Shown: positions 48,701-60,500 of the stretch, in pieces
Position numbering within the stretch: the first letter of the stretch is position 1
Layout: every line of letters starts with the position of its first letter
Assembly (NCBI GenBank): GCA_013397795.1
Contig: VZTJ01002665.1
Span: 284,214-348,213 of the forward strand
Direction of reading: 5' to 3'
Source: Orthonyx spaldingii
Taxonomy: Eukaryota; Chordata; Aves; Passeriformes; Orthonychidae
DNA: 64,000 bases
The notes under the pieces: generated by a model
The model's database searches: none
Seen by the model: only the letters and a program-made list of their open reading frames with translations
What the model was told of the DNA's origin: nothing
Translations under genes and position numbers: made by a program

Positions 48701-51700
48701 TTCCCTGTTTCCCAATTCCCAGGTTTTGAAAGAACTAATACAAAATTTTCCATTAATGTGCTTTTTGAATGTCTGATATCTAAAATAGTCAGTGTTTTGC
48801 ATTTCATGTAGTTGTAGGCATGTGAGGTCTTTCTCAACTGGAGAAATGTATATTACTTATTTAATAGATATTAGAGCAATGAGATGAGATAGAGTTCACT
48901 ACACCTGCCTAAGAAAGTTCTTACATAGAAAACAAAGATTTTTAAAGCAGTCTTCAATTAGGATGTTTACCAAAAAATGTTTTCATTGCTTTTTGTTATA
49001 AATGTATATTGCTTTTGTGGAAAACTAGAACGTTTTCACTTATGCCTAACATGCCAAAGTGTGAAAAGTACCTAGAACATACATGAAAGATGGAAATTAA
49101 GTGCATGGAAGAAAGTGACCACTCTGAACTTAGAAACCAGTATAGTAAATTATAGTGTAAAATTAAGCAAGCACCCAAACCTTTAAAAAGGTTAGGAAAT
49201 CTAAAAACAACCCATTGATCCAAACCATAATTATGGACAGTATTTTTCACTTATGCAACAGTCTCCTACAGTAATTTAGATACTATTTTAGTACAAGACC
49301 TTGATAGTAAGGTGGTTGTAACTTGTCATACATACAAAGGATATGTAGCCTATGGATACCCCAGGCAAATTCTCTTAGTTGTTTTATAAATTATTATTTC
49401 AGGCATTTTCCTATTTCACCTGAAATTAGCTCTGTGTTTTCTTGTATACTTTAATGCATTTTTATGTGTTTGAAGTAGATGTAGAAATTCAAATCTCATT
49501 ATGTGAGGGTCAGTAGCATTCACAGTGAAAGTTGATTCTGATCTGAATATGATACACTGGATTGCATTTGTCTTGATGTATTGAATTTCTTTGACTGGTT
49601 TAAGGTGAAACAGTGAATATATAGCACTTTATAAAATCTGGTCTAAAAGTTGAATATCTTAAAAAGTCACTGGAACCTGTGGGAAAAAAAAAAGGTTTTT
49701 TAATCAGATAAAAGAAAAAGGCAGATACTAGCAAATGGGGAGGAAAAAAGAACATTACAGAGTGAACATACTTTGTAGTTTGTAATAAACTGTAAATATA
49801 CTCTGGACTCTGACAAGACACATGCTGTGGAATAGTTTACTCTTGAGACATTCCTGAGAGGATCAAGGCTATGTGACTAGAAAATCAGAGAAATGGATAA
49901 TGGAGCGTATTTTTTTTTGCAGGTATCTTTAATGAGTGCACATAGTTGGTAGAATTCTGTAAGATACTTGTAACTGTCAGGGCTTGTTTTATAACGCTGA
50001 AGTGAGTTTAAAACTAATTTTTGACACCTATGAACACAGGACTGGCCCCAGGACTAGACAGTGGAATTTGATGAGAATTAGCCAGATGGTTTAACTGCTC
50101 CATAAAAAGGGAAGAGATCTGTGTCACTGCCATTACTTTGGCTGCGAGAGTGCTAAAGACCAGCTGCTCATGAGAAGTCCTGCCTCTCTGCCCACTTCTA
50201 GGAAGCATTTCAAGTGACAGTTCTTTAATGAAGGTAGCTATCCTTGCAGTCTTATGTGTTCTTGTCAATCTTCTCATTTATGTAACATTCTGCAGCCATA
50301 GTTCAAGATGAAATCCCCATGCCTGATGAGTTCATTGCTGCCTCCATTTTTAGATAAAACTACTCCAGGAAGAAGATGCAGTTTTTTCATGATGTTTGTT
50401 CTCTGCTGCTTGTGCTGCATTTATTGCCCTCTTGGGCTGCCCACCTCTTGTCACAGACAAGGACGGTTCCCTCATAGCAAAAAGCTACAAAGGAACTTGT
50501 GGTCCTGAAGAAGATGGTTTTGCTACAGAATATGGCTATCAACAAGTGGCAAGCCTTCCAATATAGGGTTTTAAGGCTCAGCAAATAAAGAGCTAATATT
50601 CTAAAAATAAAACAGAAAAGAAGTTGAATGCTCTAGCTCCTTGAATAATTAGAAAACAGCTGCAATGATCTAGGGTGGTGGGATTTATGAGACACTATTC
50701 CTGTAATTCAGTGTACATGTTACTACGATGGCCAAGATTCTTTCTACTTTATTTGTATCCCCATGAACGTAGATATGGGTGAGTAGAATTGACTGTCTAG
50801 CAAACTTAGTCTCCATGGAATAGGATTTAGCATTCTGCTGCACATGGAAACCTTATTTGTAGCTAAAAGAAATCATAATGGTGTATTTTGGAAAAGCAAG
50901 ATTTATAGACTCTATCTCTCATCTAATGTTTCACTAAATTGCACTTCATAGGAAAACAGCAATGACCTTTGATAACTTTGCATGTTCCTGAGTGGTCCAC
51001 TGAGAAAGGTGAGAACATAAATATGTTGGATTGTCTTTTACAGTTTCATCTTTTCTTTTGACCATTATAATGGGAATGAGGTTCAAGAGGTCCAAGAAAT
51101 TAATGCCAGCTGGACTAGTAGCATGCCTGAGGTAAATATATATTACGGATCTTAATGTAAAGATTTTTAAATAGTTGCCATTTCACACCTGATTCAAGGC
51201 AGTATTGGTGGAAGTCACTGTCGTTCAGCAACTACATAGCTTAAGTGAAATTAGTTTGGAGGTCACAGTCCTGTTTCCAGTGAATAACTTTTTTATCTCA
51301 CTAGGCAGATACCCCTGATAAGAAGTGACTTTCTCAGCACAGAAAGGAGAGGTCAGCAATTAAGTATTAATGCATAATGATAAGGCTTGTGGAAGAACCT
51401 GGATAAGCTTTAATGTTTTCAAACACAGACACATAAAATTAATTCAATTTCATATAACACAGTCATCTTAAAAAAAAAGGCCAACACTTTGGTTTAGAAG
51501 TGCTGCATTCAAAACTACTGGAAGCACAGTACTGTTGAATACCAGGACATTTTTGACCTGACCTAAGAATTTTGGTCAGTATTAATGCAAATTATGATAT
51601 TTCTAACTGTTCCAACTGCTTTTTGCTGGTATTTGGCATTTTGGGAAATATAATTTTCTGTACTTATTATTTTGGAATTAAATTATGGAGTAAGTTCAAA

Positions 51701-52700
51701 ACTTTTTTCCCCAATGAGTCTGTAACTCAAAACCTGTCTCAAGTGTAAATCAGAATCCCCATCTTCTGAAGGAATAATAACTGTTGCTTCATTGTTACCA
51801 AATTTAATATAACACCATTCTGTTTTACTTCAGTTACATACAGGGAGGAAAAAATCAGAAGCAAATTGTCAAGATGCAAAATTTAAGAATCAGGACTTAC
51901 ACTGGAAAATGCTGATTTCCATTGTAGATTACTTTTCCAGTCTAGGTGGGCTTTGTTTTGCAACAGACACTGAGACTGTAGATTTAGACACTTGAAAAGA
52001 CAGCTTAATAGAGACTCTAGTGTCAGTTATTTATGAATGCACTGTTATTTAATGATGACTTTCACTGGTTTTATTAATGACAGCCACATTTATGGTTTTT
52101 TGGGTTGGGTTTTTTTCAGCCTTTTGATGATTTTGAGGCTTGTTTTTATGCTGCTGTAGAAGAATTTAGAACCGAATATGACTGCCATGCCCACGAGACA
52201 GACATGCTCTCCATACTTGAGACAAGTTTGAACACAAGTCTTACACTGCATTCATATTTTCTGTAAAAGATCTGTACCTGTTACTTGATTATTGACATGC
52301 GCTGGTATTTTAAAAGCTTTTTTAAAAACTAAAGCAAGTGTTTTGTTGGTATATTTTGATCTACTTCCATTTAAGCAGTCTGTTAACTCAAGGGATTTTT
52401 CTTTTTAAGTTTGATCTCTTTTAGGGGTGCAGAGCGCCCCAGGAAATTAAATTACTCTTGCACTGTATCTCTGAGAGAAGAATACATATAAATACATGTT
52501 TATGCTAAAAAGGTATCTTGTATTGAAGTATAATTTTGTAATTTCTGAGATTAAATAATCAGTTCTAAATCAAAAAAGTCTTGGTCCTGTACTGTGTTGC
52601 ACTAGAAAACCAACTTCCTTTCCAACACACGTCCTTGTTCCACTGGTTCTAAATGTAAAAACTATTATCAGTGTTTCAATAAAATGTAAAATTTTCAAAG
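45754..52700 (+). CDS. TMEM14A: TMEM14A (complete coding sequence, four coding exons)
   Basis: The gene encodes a 101-residue TMEM14-family membrane protein (human TMEM14A has 99), a small multi-pass mitochondrial/ER protein reported to be anti-apoptotic. Coding exons are 45,764-45,839, 47,511-47,612, 51,044-51,131 and 52,120-52,159. The joined frame has no internal stop. Family signatures are WIGFAYAS near the N-terminus, AGYGAY at 41-46, RNVKISLF at 53-60, MGMRFKRSKKLMPAGLVA at 69-86 and MILRLV at 92-97. Hydrophobic segments lie at about 5-22, 29-48, 60-71 and 82-101, with basic KRSKK between the last two. The start ATG sits in a strong context (GGGACCATGG). Compared with the human protein as I recall it, the N-terminus is two residues longer. 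Poly(A) signals are at 52,550 (ATTAAA) and 52,678 (AATAAA). Confidence 0.95.
45764..45839 (+). CDS. TMEM14A: TMEM14A coding exon 1 (start codon)
   Basis: The acceptor TTTTTTCTAG ends at 45,753; ten 5' UTR bases precede ATG at 45,764. It encodes MAVDWIGFAYASLLVV through Tyr-Thr-Arg-Lys (25 codons) plus one base. Donor GTTAGT at 45,840. Confidence 0.94.
45840..47510 (+). other. TMEM14A: TMEM14A intron between coding exons 1 and 2
   Basis: Mostly AT-rich. It contains an isolated GC/CpG-rich patch at about 46,325-46,490. No further exon seen. Confidence 0.85.
46325..46490. promoter_or_regulatory. Intronic CpG-rich patch
   Basis: About 165 bp with many CpG (for example GTCGCAGCGGTACCGAGGAC, GGGAGCGTTCCCC, GCATCGCATCGCTCTCCGTC) stands within an AT-rich intron. 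It could be an alternative promoter or enhancer, or a decayed GC-rich repeat. No TATA box or exon was identified. Confidence 0.35.
47511..47612 (+). CDS. TMEM14A: TMEM14A coding exon 2
   Basis: The acceptor TTTCTTGCAG ends at 47,510. The 102-nt exon completes Gly26 and encodes SKISLAAGLTFGSVAGYGAY through VKISL plus one base. The donor is GTAAGTG at 47,613; using the alternative GT at 47,611 would delete a residue conserved in the human protein, so the later site is preferred. Confidence 0.93.
47613..51043 (+). other. TMEM14A: TMEM14A intron between coding exons 2 and 3
   Basis: 3.4 kb of AT-rich sequence with short A/T runs (for example 49,683-49,692). No exon or well-supported repeat seen. 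Confidence 0.8.
51044..51131 (+). CDS. TMEM14A: TMEM14A coding exon 3
   Basis: The acceptor TTTTACAG ends at 51,043. The 88-nt exon encodes FSSFLLTIIMGMRFKRSKK and MPAGLVACL plus two bases. Donor GTAAAT at 51,132. Confidence 0.93.
51132..52119 (+). other. TMEM14A: TMEM14A last intron
   Basis: 988 nt, AT-rich, GTAAAT...TTCAG. Nothing else recognised. Confidence 0.85.
52120..52159 (+). CDS. TMEM14A: TMEM14A coding exon 4 with stop
   Basis: The acceptor TTTTTTCAG ends at 52,119. The 40-nt coding part completes Ser89, encodes LLMILRLVFMLL and ends with TAG at 52,157-52,159. This matches the hydrophobic C-terminus of the family. Confidence 0.93.
52678..52683 (+). terminator. TMEM14A: TMEM14A poly(A) signal
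   Basis: AATAAA lies 519 nt after the stop codon. The weaker ATTAAA at 52,550-52,555 may be used as well. Confidence 0.65.
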
Positions 52701-54540
52701 CTTATCAGCTTTTTTAAGCATCTGTGTGAGCTGTTTTGTCAGTGGAAGCTGTTTTGTCAGTGGAAGAGTCTGGTGCTCTGCTTTGTACTCAGTAGTGGTT
52801 TAAAACATGTACCATGGTGTAAATTGCCACTGACACGAAGCTTGGCTGAGGTTCATCATACTGCAGAGAGAGGTTCCAGACTCTCAGCACTCTGGAACAG
52901 GTTTGCCATTCTGCTCTTACACAGATTATCTTGCTGAAGCACCCCCTGTAAGCAAAGGAGACTGTTCAGTCATAAACTATTTAGGGATTGGAGTTGCTTT
53001 GATTTGTGTACAAAATAAATATTCCCTGGGTCTCAAAGCTTGGCTAAGACTGTCTTCTGGTGTACAGGGAAGGTAAGCAAAATCATTAGGAAACAGTATG
53101 GGTGGGTGTACTCTTGAAGACAAAGAGAAATTTTGCTGCTTTTCTTTTTTTTTTGCACAAAGGTTGCTTAGGAAGGTTATCATGTATCAGATCCGAGTGC
53201 TGCACAAATCCATGAGGAAAATACCAAGCTTATTATTCTTGTCAGGGACTTAGGTAGTGACAAGGTCTTGTGAGCAGCTCAGATGTCTAAGGCACAATTG
53301 ACAATAAAAAAAATAAAGGAGGGGGGCAGGACTACATGACAAAAAAATGCTTACCAGCCCCAAACCACAGCCTGCAGCACTGGAATCTTTTGCTAATGAA
53401 TGTTGGTATCAGTCACCTCCAGATGGTACCAGGCTTACCGGTGATTAAGCTGGTATGTTACGGATTTCAGACTGGAATGACAGCTGCACTCAAAAAACAC
53501 AACAGCAATGTCCTGTGCCAGTCTTTGTGATGGTTTCTAAATCAGCACTTGTTTGGAAGAGAGGAATAGCCCAGTGAAATGTGGTGGGCATGGCAAAGCA
53601 CTGCCTCCAGCTACGGAGGTAATTTTCATGTAAACCTGTTTGGAACTCAGCAGTGCCCAGGTGACTGGGGCACTTGTGGTTTGTACCTCTGAGATGCACG
53701 TGGCTCTTCTTTGGCACAAGTCAGGAAAAGTTAATTTTGCTGGGCAGTAATTCTTTATGTGCACTAGTTGACTGTTTTCCTAATCAGCTGGAGTCCTGCT
53801 CAGGAAAAACAACTAACTGCAAAGAAGGATGGTTTATGGCAATGTTCTTAAAGGGAACAGTGATGGTTCCCATGAAATTAGGGTAAAGAATCTGACATGT
53901 TAGTGCATGCTTTAAGCACTGTTGAGGTAAAATTAATTCTTACTGAAAAGGTAAGCAGCCAGTACACTTTGCTTTATAACTATGTGGGAAGTAACTGCGA
54001 AAGATAAAACCTTACAAAAAAACCACTCAGGGGGCATTTGCCTCCCTGACCAGCCAGCCAAACAGCAAAAAGAAGAGCAAGGGAATAGGTGCTTTCAGTG
54101 GATGAAAACCACAGCAGGCCAATCAAACACAAGGACTTTGATTTTTCAGTGAAGAAAATCACTTTTAAGAGATTCATGTGGGGATTAGAAAAGTTTCTTA
54201 TGTTTGCCCATAAACTTAAAAAGATGGTGAGTTTTAATTTTATTTTATTTTTAAAGTTTTATTTACTTAATTTTTAAACTGCAGCTCTGAACGTACAGAG
54301 ACAGCAGTGAAATACAGCAGGGGGACAGTGAACTTTCTAGGAGACCACCTAGAGAACCAATTCAAAAGATTCTAAGCCTGCATTTAAATAACTTTTCAAT
54401 TTTCACAGTGTGGCTCCTCTCTCCTGTAGTTTATAACGGGGGGTTGGGGGTCATGAGGCTTTCTACAGTTGTCCAGAATCTAAAGGTGAAACATTTTACC
54501 CTACCAGGCATGCACTATAATTGAACACACACAAAGTGTC
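52701..54540. other. Intergenic gap between convergent TMEM14A and GSTA
   Basis: About 1.8 kb of unique-looking sequence with a T-run near 53,145-53,154 and small frames of up to 75 codons that look like chance. No gene recognised. Confidence 0.7.
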
Positions 54541-57500
54541 AGCACGTTTTATTTCATACATCTACTTCATGATATACTGCTTTCTGGACTCAAGAGGTCC
54601 AAATTAGTCTCTAATTTAAAAGTGTATTCACAGTATATTGTTTCAACGCTGGCCATATGATGCAAGTTACAGAGCACGTATATGCAATTTACACTTACAA
54701 GGCAAGCTCTGGTAATATACTACAGTTGTGTTATATTCATCAGATTAGATATTGAATATTTTCCTCACAACAGCAACAAACTTCTCATCTGTTGGTGGCT
54801 TCCTCTGGCTGCCAGGCTGCAAGAATTTTTTGATTGTTGGAATATTGCTGATTCTTCCTTTAAAAGCCTATAAGAAGCAACAGTGAAGCCAGTGAGAGTA
54901 AGGAAATTATAATTCCATCTTTTATAGCTTAAAAACCAGGTGACTTGGATTTTTACTTCTCAGACATACTTATTAAACAGAAAAAGGCAGTAGCTTTTTC
55001 TGATCTGTAATGCTGGTGCTATAAAGTTTACCTTAGTTTCCCAGATGGGAATGGGAGAAATTAATATTAAAGAGTTAAGATTCATCTAGTAAAAAGGGGA
55101 AGAAAAGTGGGAAAAAAAAAAAAAAACAACCCACAACCTGAATCCCAATCCTGCAGATATAATTGAGGGGAAAAAAAAAAAAAGAGAGGCAAGTACAGGA
55201 ATACCTCAGCGCAAAACACTACAGAAGTCAAGACATATGAAACTTAACTGCTTTTTGTATATGATTTCTTAAAAATTTAATTTTGCTGGCAAAAAGGAAA
55301 GGACAGGAACTGCAGACATACCAGGCCACCAGGCCACAGACTTCCCTTCCTGATGCTTGTTACTATGTTTGAAGACATGAAAGTAGCAGTTAAGGGACCA
55401 AACTGGTAGCACTAGTAAGTGAATTTCTGCCAGTTGAGAACAGCTGGAAAAAGTAGAGCTGGAGAAAGGTGAGCCCCTAGCAGCTCTGGGGCAAGGCAGT
55501 TTTTTGTACCTGAGTGCAGGTTTTTGTAGTCAAACAGACCAAAGTGTCAATACAATGGCTCAAAAGATGTAAACATCAATTAACTTTAAACAACAGTCAC
55601 TGAAATTTGTTACCTTCCATACTGAGACCAGATGACTACTAACCTGTAGCAGAGGGAATGCAGAGAGTACATCAGGCTTACATTCTTCTACCATTAAAAT
55701 GGCTTCCAGCAGATGGACGTCAGCCCAGCTTAATTTGTTGCCAACCAGATAATCTTGTCCATGATCTTTTAAGGCCTATAAAATATGAGCAAATAAAAAG
55801 TCATGTGGGATGTAATAATTTTATCTAGGTATTTTATTGCAGACAGGTTTCTAAAAAAACACAGCAGAGCAAAGCCATGCAAGAACCTATGAAGTTAAAA
55901 AGTGATAAATATTCTTTAAAGAAAAAAATTAAACAGAATTCATGTTTCAGTGTGTGTGATCCTATCTCTCACTAACCTACTGCACCAGGTAGCTGTATAC
56001 CAAGTCCAGTACCACAAGAAAGACACAAAAGAAACAGGACTAAAGTAATTGAAAGAGGTAGTCAGGCCAGTTTACGTGTAAGCACACCTCGAACTTCTAA
56101 GAAAAAGGGAAGTGAATTTCCAGATATTTCAGCAAACTTTGAGACTGCTGATTACAGTTTGAAATAGGTCCAGAATGAAGAAATACAGCCTTCCCACCTT
56201 TCATCCTGTAAGGAAGGATTCCTTTGTGGCAAACTGTTGATGCAAGAATCACAGCCTGCCAAAGCCACTAACGACTGTAGTAGACAAGTTGCGCTGAACT
56301 TCAGCAGCAGAGCTTCAAAGCAGTTACCATCTCTCCAGCCTACCTTTGCCCTGAAGACTGTCACCCTCCTATCAGGAGCAACAGCAGGGTGTGTCTGTGC
56401 CTAAGTCACACTAAGGCTACTCTTAAACAAGTAACAATGTGCAGTAAGACATCAGTCTGTGACTTTGGAAGCCAACTGCTTCTCCAGGCCCATCTGCCAA
56501 TTTTACCATAGAGGCAGCAATCACTGGCAGAGTCACAGCTGATACCTTCATGTAGTTATTTCCTACACTGCTCCAACAAGGTCCACCACAACTTGTTTAT
56601 CAGAAATGTACGGAAACTCCCAAACATAGCATCGGAATCTGATTGCCTACAGGGCTTTATGTTGCCTTTTGCTGCTCCATCTGGCTGCTGAGTGTTTAAA
56701 GTGAACACTCACAGCTAGGGATGTTTCCCGTCAGCTTGCTGAATAACACATAGACTGCAAACCCTGATGAGCTGAATCAATACACATCTTAAACAGCTGG
56801 TAGAGAAAGAAAATTATTAACCATTCTAACAAAATTAACTAGGCTAAAATCATGGAAATCTTTAGCTGTATCTTTACCATAAGCAAACAAGGATTACTTT
56901 AAAGACTCTCCTATAGGGAGCATACATGCTAAAACATATCACAACAGTAGTTTATGCCACCTAGACACTGGCTTAGAGGATTTTGGTGCATTATTTTTTA
57001 ATGTCTAATAACTTAAAATACCTACCAGACTTCTAATCTTTGAAAGATTAATGTGTGTAATCAGTCTTTCTCAGCACAGCCCTCCATTGGCATGGCAGTG
57101 GATATATGTGAATTCTGATTACAGAAGTGCTGGATTATGTTATTCACATCATTATTTTACAGGGAAGCCTCTGTGGGTTTTGTTTGTGCAATTTAAGGCT
57201 CTAATAAAGTGGGACATAAAGTTGCATCAAGTCCTGTATTTTTTTGAATGGACTTCAGCTGCCTGGTAACCAAGGGTTCAAGATGTAAACCCAGCTCACT
57301 CTGAAACAAGACAGCTTTGTACCCCTGGCAGATTTCTGAGGAGACCGCTATGCTCTGAAAAAGCACTGTGAGAAGGTCTGTACAGCACAACCACACATGG
57401 CACAAAAGTTACAAACTGAAGCAAACTTGTGAGAGATGAGGATCACAGCTGGCTCAATCCAAACAGGAAAATTTTATCACACACCAAAAAAATTTAAAAT

Positions 57501-60500
57501 ATTTTTATGCAAAATAAAGCAACAGAACAAACAGAAAGTTGGTAGAAAATGGCAATTCAGTAACATCCAGGCAATGTTCCAGGAAGAACAAAAGAACAAT
57601 CCATCCCCTCCTGACCAACTCTTCCCTAGCCAAGAAAGACTCTTCATGTGCTCTAAGGGGATGGTGAGCATACCAATGCCTTCCCTCACAGCTCAGGCAC
57701 CAAGCTCTTTGGTGCTTGCTAACCAGTAAATAATTGCTTTATGCTTTCTAAGCTAGATGTATCTTGTTTGCAGAGCCTTTCTGTGCACACCTAAGGATGC
57801 CCAAGTAGCAATTCAGAGAAGGACAATCATAGTCTCTTAAGTATAATACATTTAAGCAATGGATTTAAGAAAGATCACGGAATTGGATCCGTAGCTGTAA
57901 AGCACAAATATATTTAACTTTGAATAGCAAGAATAAAAAGGAGGCTGAGTGGGAGACCTTATCTCTCTCTCTACAACATCCTGAAAGGAGGTTGTAGTGA
58001 GGTGGGGGTTGGCCTCTTCTCCCAGGTAACCAGTAACAGGACAAGAGAAAACGGACTCAAGTTGCACCAGGGGAGGTTTAGATTAGATCTTAGGAAATTT
58101 TGTTCACTTAAAGGGTTGTAAAACACTGGAACAGACTGCCCAGAGAAGCGGTGGACTCACGGTCCCTGAAAGTGTCCAAGAAACATGTGGATATGGCACT
58201 GGAGGACACAGTTTAATGGTGAATATGGTGGTGGTGCTGGGTTGACAGTTGGACTTGATGCTCTTAAAAGGTCTTTTCCAATCTAAACAATTCTATAACA
58301 ACACATTACACTTCCAGGCAATAAGTTCTGAAAGTGGGCACAAGTATTGAAATGGTGCATTTATGCAAAATGCTGGGAGCCATCAGTCACTAAACTAGGT
58401 TTGAAAAGAAGGACAGCAAAGAGACCCAGTACTGACACCAGCCAAAAATTATTTTGTGGCCTCTTTTCACATTGCTGAATACTGGCTCCATCATACATTT
58501 CTAGAGTTGTGTGTCACTTGCCATCTGGAAGTGGGGACAGGGCAGTGGAGTGGGAGGAGAAGCCTGCAGCGCATCTTACTGTCTTTGTGAACTACTGGTG
58601 ATTTGTCACTTACCTTTTCATAAACAGGAAAGTACCTGGTTGTAGCTCGTTCAATGATTAAAGCAAGATTCTTTTCTTTTGTATCAGCTGGTTGAAAAGG
58701 GAGATACATGATCATTCCCATCAGGTCTGTAGTTCCCTCTACGTACATATCAATCCTGAAACAAATATTTTTTTTCAACATCTATCATTCAAACTTTCCT
58801 TTTTGGTTATTCTCCTGAAATACAATGCTGAAGTGATCCCTTAGTAAAATGCTTATTAGTGAATGTAACATAAGACCCTGGTTTATTTTCTTGGTTCTTC
58901 CACTTTGAAAAAAGAAAACTTCCAGTTGATTTCAAAGCACAGATTGTAAAACAGGCTCCTAGTGTATGCAATAAGCAATGTACAGATAAAAGGCTGGAAT
59001 TAATGTATTTAAAGTGGAGTTCATGCTGTTTTCCATTGATAGTCTATTCATTTATGCTGTGGGAGGAAAGACCACATATGCAAATTGCATTAGGAGAAAG
59101 AAATAGTTTTGAGGTCTAATCATGAAAGGATGGCTATCAATTGCCAGTTAATAATCTCCACAGTCTCTGGAGTTGCCCTTCCATTCTCACAAAACAAACC
59201 CTCTACAGTAAGTGACAGTCTGTTAGGTATATTCAGGTTTACATGCAGATACTTCACAGCAACATTCTTTCTGTAAATATTAAAACTCAGGAGGAATGTT
59301 AGGAAGTGATACACTGTTACCATACCAGGCTCTCTCCTTCAGGTCCTTCCCATAGAGGTTGTACTTTGCTGCAATGTAGCTGAGGATGGCTCTGGTCTGC
59401 ACCATCCTCATCCCATCCATCTCCACCATGGGCACTTGCTGAAACAGCAGGACTCCATCTAGGCAAGAAAAAGGAGCAAGCTACTCAGACTGCAGAAGTA
59501 CTACATTGAAATAAGGAAGAGACCTGGTAACAGACCAAGACATTTCTAATTCTCAGGGATGAAAGCATCCACAAGGAAGCAGGTCTTCTTTACGGGTCAC
59601 ATCATATTGCAGGCCTTACAAAAATATCACCTGTTGTTCTTTTGTTATATTTGTGTTTAGGGAATTTATGTTTAGGGTACAATTTTTTCTTTTCTACAGT
59701 TTGTTCTTTTTGACTCACCATTGCGCAATTTTTCTAAGTCTTCTTTTGTTTCTATGAATTCTTCTTCAAACTGAAAAGCAACAATAGAAAACAACACTGT
59801 GTCACTCCAAAGGCAGTGGAGAAGTGGAAGGAAGTCTGGCAGTTAGAGTCCACCTCTCCACGCTATTCTCCATACTTTTCTCATTGTATTGGCCCTGCCA
59901 AGGAATCCATTCAGTGCAGGTAGCTGGGTGAGCAGCTGCAGTTCCCACTGGTCATGGAGCTCTGGGAGCCTGAGGCAAGAGCTGGGAACTGCACAACAAA
60001 GGGCCCGGGAACCTGTGGCACTGGCCAGGTGAGACACAGCAGGAGCCGATAACCCCAAACCTTCACTTAGACTGTGAGGGTATAAAAGACCCGGGGTTTC
60101 CTTTGTTCCGGGTCCCTTCCCAAAGGCACCAGCTCGAGCTGTTAATCTGTTATTGCACCACGACTAAATCATTTTAAGGACTGATGGAGAGGCTCCTGTA
60201 TGTTCAGACAGGAAAGTTTCCTTAACAGACCCCCTACTTCATCTCTGCTCCAGCAAATAACCCAAGACTATGGTGCCCCAACCCCACAGGACTGTACAAT
60301 GCATTATGCTCCAAGAAAGAACTTCCTCATTATAAAGACCAGACTACTTGTCTGAATGAACCATTAACAGATACCAAATCACTCACTTAAAAAGCAGCTG
60401 ATGCCACGTGAAATATTGAGAAACTTTTTGTAAGTTATGCCTCTTTTACACAGCATTTACCTCCCTCTTTAATCCACTGGGTTTTTTTGGTTTGTTTTTT

